In this document: positions 8,260 to 14,382 of the stretch, piece after piece | Layout: each line of letters begins with the position of its first letter | How positions within the stretch are numbered: position 1 is the stretch's first letter | Source: Idiomarina aquatica | GTDB taxonomy: Bacteria > Pseudomonadota > Gammaproteobacteria > Enterobacterales > Alteromonadaceae | Direction: 5' to 3' | Assembly (NCBI RefSeq): GCF_004362895.1 | Contig: NZ_SNXI01000022.1 | Location: forward strand, 1-33,720 | Length of the DNA stretch: 33,720 bases | Program-made: the position numbers and the translations under genes | Notes under the pieces: model-generated | Databases searched by the model: none | What the model saw: the letters and a program-made list of their open reading frames with translations, nothing else | Told to the model about the DNA's origin: nothing

Positions 8260-8687
8260 TCTTTTGAATGATGGCTGCTGTGATGCTCCATATGCTCACC
8301 TAACAGGTGGTTAAGGGTTTTTAGGTAATCTTTACCGAACCCTTTAACCCGCTGCTGATTCATTTGCTCTGAGCCTAGATGCACTTCCTCCAGCGAGTTA
8401 GTAGCCACGTCCAGCTCTTTACTTAATCGCGCCAGCGCAACTTCGAGGGTGTACGTCAGTTCATGTACTTTGGCCATATCCTCGGCACTCAAGTCACCGT
8501 TTACGATTTCTTCTAACATGGCGTTATATTTGCTCAGGTTCATGATCGCCTGCTGAAGATTTTCTGCCGGCTCAGGTTTAAAGTGCTGATATTGACGCTC
8601 GTCGTCATCAGCCAAAGCTGAAGTTGAAACCAACGGCGTGGCCGACAATAGCGCTGCCGTTAAAACACTAATCCAGAACTTTTTCAT
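8256..8687 (-). CDS. Small secreted DUF6746-like protein with His-rich tail
   Basis: This 143-residue protein has a clear signal peptide with cleavage expected after TSALA (about residue 26), so the mature form is periplasmic. It then has EHFKPEPAENLQQ-type sequence and long amphipathic helices (about 40-115), including the conserved-looking MAKVHELTYTLEVALARL. The pattern resembles DUF6746, a family without known function. It ends in a His-rich tail (EHMEHHSSHHSKD) that could bind metal. AAGGAGTC lies about six bases before the ATG. A Fur-type box overlaps its predicted -10, so expression is probably iron-repressed. No Met/His pair typical of cytochrome b562 is evident, so a heme role is not supported. 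Confidence 0.7.
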   Translation of the reverse strand: MKKFWISVLTAALLSATPLVSTSALADDDERQYQHFKPEPAENLQQAIMNLSKYNAMLEEIVNGDLSAEDMAKVHELTYTLEVALARLSKELDVATNSLEEVHLGSEQMNQQRVKGFGKDYLKTLNHLLGEHMEHHSSHHSKD

Positions 8688-8701
8688 AAAGACTCCTTAA
8701 T

Positions 8702-8720
8702 AATAACTATTCTCATTCTC
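8702..8720 (-). promoter_or_regulatory. Fur-type box over the -10 of the small secreted protein gene
   Basis: Read on the minus strand this is GAGAATGAGAATAGTTATT, matching the 19-base Fur consensus built from GATAAT repeats at 14 positions. Its first hexamer GAGAAT (8715-8720) also works as the -10, with TTGACT at 8738-8743 as the -35 and a 17-base spacer. Fur bound here would block RNA polymerase. The box sits just upstream of the ribosome-binding site. Confidence 0.6.
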
Positions 8721-8737
8721 TATTCAGCACCACTTCA

Positions 8738-8743
8738 AGTCAA
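8738..8743 (-). promoter_or_regulatory. -35 element of the iron-responsive promoter
   Basis: The minus strand reads TTGACT, five of six matches to the sigma-70 -35 hexamer, 17 bases from GAGAAT at 8715-8720. It drives the leftward small secreted protein gene. Confidence 0.5.
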
Positions 8744-8773
8744 CGCTTTTTCGTTAAAGCTGATACTATAGTT

Positions 8774-8787
8774 TTGATAACAATCAA
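8774..8787. promoter_or_regulatory. FNR-type box
   Basis: TTGATAACAATCAA is a full match to the FNR/CRP-family consensus TTGAT-N4-ATCAA. It lies in the divergent region, about 27 bases before the receptor-channel ATG and centred about 72 bases upstream of the expected start of the leftward transcript. That spacing suits class I activation of the leftward gene, while for the rightward gene it would more likely repress. DNR/NnrR-type regulators recognise the same sequence. Confidence 0.5.
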
Positions 8788-8813
8788 ATTACCGCTGTAA
8801 CAGGGAGTACGCA

Positions 8814-9887
8814 ATGCACTATCGCTTGGTTTTTCTCATTAACTGCTTGCTAGCCTCAGTTTTTATCAACAGCGCGCTTGCGCAACAAGTTAACGATCAA
8901 CCATTAAAAGTTGCGGTACGCGTTAACGCACCCTTCGTTATCGATAAGCAAGGCGAATATCAGGGGCTCGCTATAAAATTATGGCAAGACATAGCAGCCG
9001 ATATGAATCGGCCATACGAGTTGCACCCCATGCCGCTGGATGCATTGTTACGTGAAATTGAACAGGGTAACTATGACATTGGCATTGGCGCTCTTACTAT
9101 CACTGCGGAGCGCGAGTCGCGCCTGGACTTTTCCCAGCCGTTCCATAATGGTGGCTTGGCCATTGCAGTACCTGCCAATAACACAGCAACCTGGTGGGCG
9201 GTTACCAAACGATTTGTATCGATAGAGTTTTTAAAAGTTGTTGTTGTGTTAGGCGGCGTGCTTTTTATTGCAGGCGCACTGGTCTGGCTGTTTGAGCGAC
9301 GTAAAAACCCGGATGAGTTCTCTGATAAACCATTGCAGGGTCTGGGTTCTGGTTTTTGGTGGGCTGCAGTGACGATGACCACCGTCGGTTACGGTGATAA
9401 ATCGCCGCGTAGTCTTGGCGGGCGTGTTGTCAGCCTTATATGGATGTTTACCTGCGTGATTATCATTTCAAGCTTTACTGCATCTATTGCATCGTCGTTA
9501 ACGGTGTCGCAATTTCAGTCTAAAGTATCGAGTGTTGCCGACCTGCCAAGTTCACGCGTCGCTACATTGGCTAATTCAGCTACCGCAAGCTGGTTGGAGC
9601 AACAAAATATTGGCTACCAAGGCTTTACTAATTTAGATAACGCATTGGCAAAACTTAATAACGGCGAGCTCGACGCAGTGATTTATGACGAGCCTATTTT
9701 ACGTTACTCCATGCGAACCCAGTCGCTGAATAATCTACGCCTTTTGCCAGAACGGGTATTGCCACAAGATTATGGCTTTGTCATGCCGCAAGGCAGTAAA
9801 CTACGCGAACCGGTGAACCGCGAATTACTGCAAGCCATACAGACCCAAAATTGGCGTGACTCGGTCGCACAATATTTAGGTAATTAG
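8814..9887 (+). CDS. Prokaryotic ionotropic glutamate receptor-like potassium channel (GluR0 type)
   Basis: This 357-residue ligand-gated channel has the architecture of the bacterial GluR0 class. A signal peptide (1-23, ending ALA) precedes the S1 lobe of a periplasmic amino-acid-binding domain (about 28-125), with ALTITAERE holding the ligand-carboxylate Arg (R100). Next come a membrane helix (about 138-160), a pore loop with the potassium selectivity filter TTVGYGD (189-195) and a second helix (about 203-222). The second helix ends in SSFTASIASSLTV, like the SYTANLAAF gating motif of animal receptors. The S2 lobe follows (about 238-357), with DAVIYDEPIL. The predicted activity is potassium flux gated by an external amino acid. 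GGGAG precedes the ATG by seven bases. It is followed after 36 bases by an ABC exporter gene. Confidence 0.9.
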   Translation: MHYRLVFLINCLLASVFINSALAQQVNDQPLKVAVRVNAPFVIDKQGEYQGLAIKLWQDIAADMNRPYELHPMPLDALLREIEQGNYDIGIGALTITAERESRLDFSQPFHNGGLAIAVPANNTATWWAVTKRFVSIEFLKVVVVLGGVLFIAGALVWLFERRKNPDEFSDKPLQGLGSGFWWAAVTMTTVGYGDKSPRSLGGRVVSLIWMFTCVIIISSFTASIASSLTVSQFQSKVSSVADLPSSRVATLANSATASWLEQQNIGYQGFTNLDNALAKLNNGELDAVIYDEPILRYSMRTQSLNNLRLLPERVLPQDYGFVMPQGSKLREPVNRELLQAIQTQNWRDSVAQYLGN

Positions 9888-9923
9888 ATAAGCCATCAAG
9901 TTAACAGCAAGTAAAGGAAATAA

Positions 9924-11765
9924 ATGATGTTTTCCTGGTTTGAACGACGTTTGAATCCATTCCCGGCGGAGGAACCAACACAGCCGCCGCGGAGCTTTTT
10001 TGCTTTTTGTTGGCATTTTACCCGTGGCGCAACACCGTATATTGCCATGACAGCTGTGCTGATGGCCTGTATTGCCATTGCAGAAGTCTGGCTGTTTGGT
10101 TTTTTAGGGCAAATCGTAGACTGGTTGGCCCAACAAAACCGGGAGACCTTCTTTGAGGATCAATTCTGGCCGTTAGTGGGCATGGGTATTCTGGTATTAG
10201 TCGGACTGCCGCTACTGGTTTGGTTTCACTCGCTGTTAACCCATCAAACCTTGCTGGGCAACTTTCCCATGCGTATTCGCTGGCTCGGCCACCGTTATCT
10301 AATGAAGCAGTCGATGGCCTATTACCAGGACGAGTTTGCCGGACGCGTTGCTACTAAGCTTATGCAGACCTCGCTTGCCGTTCGGCAATGCATTATGACG
10401 TTTATCGAAATAGTGAACTACGTGGTGGTCTACTTTTTAGGGATGTTTGTCATTATTGGCAGTGCTGACTGGCGCATGATGCTACCGCTCGCATCATGGC
10501 TGGTGTTATACGCAGTATTACTACGCTATTTTGTTCCCCGGCTAGGCAAGGTTTCGGCACGACAAGCCGATGCACGGTCTGTAATGACCGGACGGATCGT
10601 CGATTCCTATACCAACATTCAAACAGTTAAGCTCTTCTCGCACTCGCAACGCGAGGCTTCCTTTGCGAAAGAGGGCATGGACAAGTTTTTGCGGACTGTG
10701 CATGAGCAAATGCGCCTGGTTACTAAGCTTTATGGTTTTTTATACTTTATCAACTGCGCTTTACTGTTTAGTTCGGCTGCCACTGCTATATGGCTTTGGC
10801 GCGGCGATCTAGTCAGTCTGGGTGCCGTTGCTGTCGTTATTGGTTTGGTGCTGCGCTTATTCGGTATGTCGCAGATGGTCATGTGGCAAATGTCGACGCT
10901 GTTCGAGAGCATCGGTACCGTACAAGATGGCATCGGTTCATTGTCGGTGCCTCAACGAATTACTGATAAGCCTAACGCTAAACCGCTTGAGGTCGACAGC
11001 GGCGAAATTCAATTTGATCACGTTGGCTTCCACTACGGTAAAGGCAGCGGCGTGATGGACGACTTTAACTTACAGCTACAACCGGGAGAAAAGGTTGGTA
11101 TTGTGGGCCGTTCGGGTGCCGGAAAATCAACTTTAGTTAACCTTATACTGCGCTTTTATGACGTTGAAACGGGCGCCATCCGAATTGATGACCAAGTCAT
11201 CAGCGACGTACAACAGGATAGCTTGCGCGCCCAAATTGGTATGGTCACGCAAGATACCTCGTTATTGCACCGCTCGGTCAGAGATAACATCCTTTATGGC
11301 CGACCCGATGCAACTGAAGCAGAGTTACAGCAAGCCATCAAGAGGGCGCACTGCGAAGAGTTTATTGCCGAGCTTTCGGATAGCAAGGGACGCACAGGAC
11401 TGGACGCTCATGTTGGTGAAAGAGGTGTAAAATTATCCGGTGGCCAGCGTCAACGCATTGCCATTGCGCGGGTCATGCTTAAGGATGCGCCTATCCTGAT
11501 TCTGGACGAAGCCACCTCAGCACTGGACTCTGAGGTAGAAAACGCCATTCAGGACAATTTATATCATCTGATGCAGGGTAAAACGGTTATTGCGATCGCA
11601 CATCGGCTATCAACCATTGCCGCGATGGATCGTCTGGTGGTGATGGACAAAGGACAGATAATCGAGCAGGGTAGCCATGACCAGTTACTCGCTCAGAATG
11701 GCTTATACGCTAAGCTCTGGCGCCATCAGTCAGGTGGCTTCCTAGCTGAAGAAGTCATTGATTAA
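9924..11765 (+). CDS. ABC exporter, fused permease and ATPase
   Basis: This 613-residue half-transporter should dimerise in the inner membrane and export a lipid, drug or peptide using ATP. Six membrane helices occupy about residues 30-330. The nucleotide-binding domain has Walker A GRSGAGKST at 395-403, signature LSGGQ at 504-508, Walker B ILILDEA with D528 and E529, and the switch His in AHRLS. All key residues are present, so it should be active. The ribosome-binding site is AAAGGA, and ATG at 9924 or 9927 could start. It may be cotranscribed with the channel upstream. Its stop overlaps the convergent MscS-type gene's stop in a shared TTAA. Substrate cannot be inferred. Confidence 0.85.
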   Translation: MMFSWFERRLNPFPAEEPTQPPRSFFAFCWHFTRGATPYIAMTAVLMACIAIAEVWLFGFLGQIVDWLAQQNRETFFEDQFWPLVGMGILVLVGLPLLVWFHSLLTHQTLLGNFPMRIRWLGHRYLMKQSMAYYQDEFAGRVATKLMQTSLAVRQCIMTFIEIVNYVVVYFLGMFVIIGSADWRMMLPLASWLVLYAVLLRYFVPRLGKVSARQADARSVMTGRIVDSYTNIQTVKLFSHSQREASFAKEGMDKFLRTVHEQMRLVTKLYGFLYFINCALLFSSAATAIWLWRGDLVSLGAVAVVIGLVLRLFGMSQMVMWQMSTLFESIGTVQDGIGSLSVPQRITDKPNAKPLEVDSGEIQFDHVGFHYGKGSGVMDDFNLQLQPGEKVGIVGRSGAGKSTLVNLILRFYDVETGAIRIDDQVISDVQQDSLRAQIGMVTQDTSLLHRSVRDNILYGRPDATEAELQQAIKRAHCEEFIAELSDSKGRTGLDAHVGERGVKLSGGQRQRIAIARVMLKDAPILILDEATSALDSEVENAIQDNLYHLMQGKTVIAIAHRLSTIAAMDRLVVMDKGQIIEQGSHDQLLAQNGLYAKLWRHQSGGFLAEEVID

Positions 11766-12574
11766 TGAGCTTGCGTGGTTTCCACTTCAGAAAACGTCAC
11801 GCCAAGCTCCAATAAACGCTGTTTCCCGCGCGCCGTCAGATCGGTGACAAACTGAAACTGCTGACGAGGGTCGATGGGGTACGCTTTTAATCGATAACGT
11901 GTACCCCATGGCTCTTCATTCAATGTCACTGTTACGGGCTTAGCCAATTGTAAAAAAGGACTGGTTAGCGCAATGTCTTCCAGCGCGTCACGAATAATAA
12001 AAGCATCATGCTGCGGGCGAATATAAAACTCGGCCACGCACATTAAACTGGGGCCGCCATTATTGGCGTTATGAATTAAATTATCCCAAAGCTTTAGGTG
12101 CGGTACCCAAATAACCGTATCATCATTGGTTACCAGCTCCACGGTTCGCATCCCAATATGTTTGACCTCACCGTACACCCCGTCAACTTCTACCCAGTCA
12201 CCCGGGCGATAGGGCATCTCGTGTATTGCGACAATGCCGGCAATTAGGCTGCTAACATAATCCTTAAGGGCAAAGCCTATCGCTAAACCCGCGGCTCCCA
12301 TCACCGCCACCATGTTCTGCAACGTCGGTTCGATGATTAGTGGAACAATGAGCAATAGTGCGATGACCAGAATAGCGATACGCAGCATGGGTACCAAAGC
12401 CAGCGTGTAGAGACGTCGCTTGCCGTGTAAATGGTTAGCAAGCCAGGGTATAACCCGTTGTGATAACCAAACAGCTAACCACGCCAGCACGGCAATAACA
12501 GCAATTTCGATTAAGGTCGTTGCGGTAATTTCCTTAAACAAACCTGCGACATTTTTTACTGATTCTGTATCCAT
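11762..12574 (-). CDS. MscS-family mechanosensitive ion channel
   Basis: This 270-residue inner-membrane channel would open under membrane tension and release solutes during osmotic downshock. Three hydrophobic segments lie at about 20-40, 60-85 and 88-115. The pore-lining third helix reads VMGAAGLAIGFALKDYVSSLIAGI, with the Gly/Ala packing pattern of MscS. The beta domain follows with GDWVEVDGVYGEVKHIGMRTVEL and a C-terminal alpha/beta region. Length is close to that of E. coli MscS. It lies 18 bases downstream of the ATPase-like gene, so they probably form an operon. Confidence 0.88.
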   Translation of the reverse strand: MDTESVKNVAGLFKEITATTLIEIAVIAVLAWLAVWLSQRVIPWLANHLHGKRRLYTLALVPMLRIAILVIALLLIVPLIIEPTLQNMVAVMGAAGLAIGFALKDYVSSLIAGIVAIHEMPYRPGDWVEVDGVYGEVKHIGMRTVELVTNDDTVIWVPHLKLWDNLIHNANNGGPSLMCVAEFYIRPQHDAFIIRDALEDIALTSPFLQLAKPVTVTLNEEPWGTRYRLKAYPIDPRQQFQFVTDLTARGKQRLLELGVTFSEVETTQAH

Positions 12575-12592
12575 TGCGTTCTCACACGTTTG

Positions 12593-13618
12593 CTAAAAGC
12601 GATCAAGCCATAAACCGCGCGACTTTAATGCCTGTCGAACGGTTGGGTAGCCAATGGCGGTAACGCGCCAAACCTCGTCGGTTAACGCAACAAGCCCGCT
12701 AGACCTTAAACTATAAAGCTCGACATCTAATTGCGACGGCGAAATAATCGGCAGAACCTGGCGCAACTGACGCAAGCTTAAGCCTTGATGAATTAACAGC
12801 ATGTGCAATACAAATGCCGTGTAATCAGTAGCCTCTGCTGGCATAGACGGCATTTCGAACCGAGACTGCTGTGCGCCGGGGTGGCTTGCCTGACGTCGAA
12901 ACCGGCGTTCTGCATAGGCACTGACGATACCCAGATTGCCACGCGATAACGATGCCAAGTGCTGAAGGTGTTCCTGTTCTTTTTCGAACCCTAACTGCGT
13001 CAACTGCTGTGCGCTGAAGGCCTGTAATGTCAGCGTATCAAGATGGCCGGTTGGCCAAAGCGTTTGTAAAAAGCTCCATGCCCAGCTATCACAAATTACA
13101 ACGCCCTTACCCAACTCTCCGCTCATGGCTTTGGCAAAAAAATGGCGTACCCAACGCAGTCCTTTAGATTGACGAATAAAGCCGTGCGCCAGTTCAGGTA
13201 TATACCAACCTGTTGTCGAATTTTCTTCACCAAGCGTCAAGTCTAGTGCGTCCAATGTCAATTCATCACGTGGCGGAGGGGAAAGCACTTGTAAACTATG
13301 TTGCTGACAAAAATCCCGGGCGATAACGTCTACACCGGCATGGGGAGGGCAAATAATCCACTTAATGCTACTGTCATCGGTATCGTCTAACCAGGCAGAT
13401 AAACGCTTATCTAAGGCCACAAGACCTTTTTGCATATTCACGTTAACAGCATCGGAAGATTGCGGAGCTTCAGCCTCCTCATCATCTGCTGATTGTAGTT
13501 TAGCCTGCAGCGATAGCCACCAGCGCTTAATAGCAATCGTGGTTGGCGTTGGGGGAACTTCAAACTGACTTTCCGGCACCCATTGCCATGCCGTTGGCTG
13601 TTCAGATGATTCAGGCAT
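12593..13618 (-). CDS. Unrecognised protein resembling a degenerate AAA/ORC-type ATPase with C-terminal winged helix
   Basis: I do not recognise this 341-residue protein as a named family. After a charged, low-complexity N-terminus (1-75), the order of segments resembles a small AAA or ORC-like module. WIICPPHAGVDVIARDF stands where Walker A should be, but has no GxxxxGKT. GVVICDSWAWSF looks like a Walker B strand. LTLQAFSAQQLTQLGF and LASLSRGNLGIVSAYAERRFR resemble the lid and sensor 2 helices. The C-terminus (about 265-341) looks like a winged helix-turn-helix: MLLIHQGLSLRQLRQVLP, then YSLRSSGLVAL and a wing. ATP hydrolysis is unlikely. AGGGA precedes the ATG by about ten bases. It is first in an operon with the MscS-type channel, so a regulatory partnership is possible. 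Confidence 0.6.
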   Translation of the reverse strand: MPESSEQPTAWQWVPESQFEVPPTPTTIAIKRWWLSLQAKLQSADDEEAEAPQSSDAVNVNMQKGLVALDKRLSAWLDDTDDSSIKWIICPPHAGVDVIARDFCQQHSLQVLSPPPRDELTLDALDLTLGEENSTTGWYIPELAHGFIRQSKGLRWVRHFFAKAMSGELGKGVVICDSWAWSFLQTLWPTGHLDTLTLQAFSAQQLTQLGFEKEQEHLQHLASLSRGNLGIVSAYAERRFRRQASHPGAQQSRFEMPSMPAEATDYTAFVLHMLLIHQGLSLRQLRQVLPIISPSQLDVELYSLRSSGLVALTDEVWRVTAIGYPTVRQALKSRGLWLDRF

Positions 13619-13708
13619 GTCTGGCAGTCCCTGCTTTTCATTGTTGCATTTAGTGTAACCCTGTTCGTAAACAAGTCGATAGTAACCGGTAAAATTTTTA
13701 ACCGCTCA

Positions 13709-13737
13709 CTTGAAAAGTAAATCAAACAGCCACAGAT
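13709..13737 (+). promoter_or_regulatory. Candidate sigma-32 (heat-shock) promoter
   Basis: CTTGAAA at 13709-13715 is a full match to the heat-shock -35. After a 14-base spacer, CCACAGAT at 13730-13737 is a partial match to CCCCATNT. It lies about 100 bases before the small heat-shock protein start. The resulting leader contains a hairpin GGCACA-CGC-TGTGCC and a TTCT/AGAA pairing around the AGGAG. Confidence 0.5.
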
Positions 13738-13837
13738 AGAGAAGTAAGGCTGGCGTCTCTTAGAGAGTCTGCCCCAAACGGCACACGCTGTGCCAACTTT
13801 TAAAATTTATCAGTTATTGCTTCTTAGGAGAATGACT

Positions 13838-14305
13838 ATGGCTACTATAGATTTAAGTCCTCTTTATCGCAGCAGCGTTGGGTTTGACCGTATGGCGTCG
13901 TTACTTGATGCGGCACTTCGTTCTGACACTGGCGCAACCGGTTACCCGCCCTACAACATTGAGCTTATTGCAGAAAACCAATATGCAATTACGCTAGCGG
14001 TTGCAGGCTTTGAGGAATCGGATCTTGAGATTGAGGTTGAAAATGGTGTGTTACGGGTATCCGGTAAAAAGCCTGAAGAAGGCGAGCAGCGTGAATTCCT
14101 GCACCGTGGTATCGCAAATCGCGCGTTTGAACGTAAGTTTAGCTTGGCCGAGCACATTGAAATAACCGGTGCGGCTCTTAAAAATGGGCTTTTGACCGTT
14201 GGTCTGATTAAGCGCATTCCAGAGGCAATGAAGCCAAAGCGCATCAGCATTGGCGCGTCGCCTAAAGAGCTTTTGGAAAACCGGACAACCAAGGCAGCTG
14301 AATAA
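13838..14305 (+). CDS. ibpA: Small heat-shock protein, IbpA/Hsp20 family
   Basis: This 155-residue ATP-independent chaperone binds unfolding proteins and holds them for refolding by DnaK/ClpB. The N-terminus MATIDLSPLYRSSVGFDRM is typical of the IbpA group. The alpha-crystallin domain covers about 38-128, including YAITLAVAGF and NGLLTVGL, followed by a C-terminal extension with the I-x-I anchor (ISI, 136-138). The frame is open to 13790, but AGGAG seven bases before ATG 13838 fixes the start and matches the family N-terminus. A sigma-32-like promoter lies upstream and a strong intrinsic terminator downstream, so it is a single-gene unit. A structured leader could add thermal control, as in E. 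coli ibpA. Confidence 0.9.
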   Translation: MATIDLSPLYRSSVGFDRMASLLDAALRSDTGATGYPPYNIELIAENQYAITLAVAGFEESDLEIEVENGVLRVSGKKPEEGEQREFLHRGIANRAFERKFSLAEHIEITGAALKNGLLTVGLIKRIPEAMKPKRISIGASPKELLENRTTKAAE

Positions 14306-14345
14306 ACGTTAAATTGACCTCCCTGGATATTTAACCTAAGCGATT

Positions 14346-14371
14346 AAGAGGCGGGCTTCCGCCTCTTTTTT
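14346..14371 (+). terminator. Rho-independent terminator after the small heat-shock gene
   Basis: A perfect nine-base stem AAGAGGCGG / CCGCCTCTT with loop GCTT is followed by a T-run to 14371. It ends the rightward transcript. The same hairpin lies just past the convergent gene's stop, but the minus strand has no good T-run. Confidence 0.9.
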
Positions 14372-14382
14372 ATTGCCAGGCG

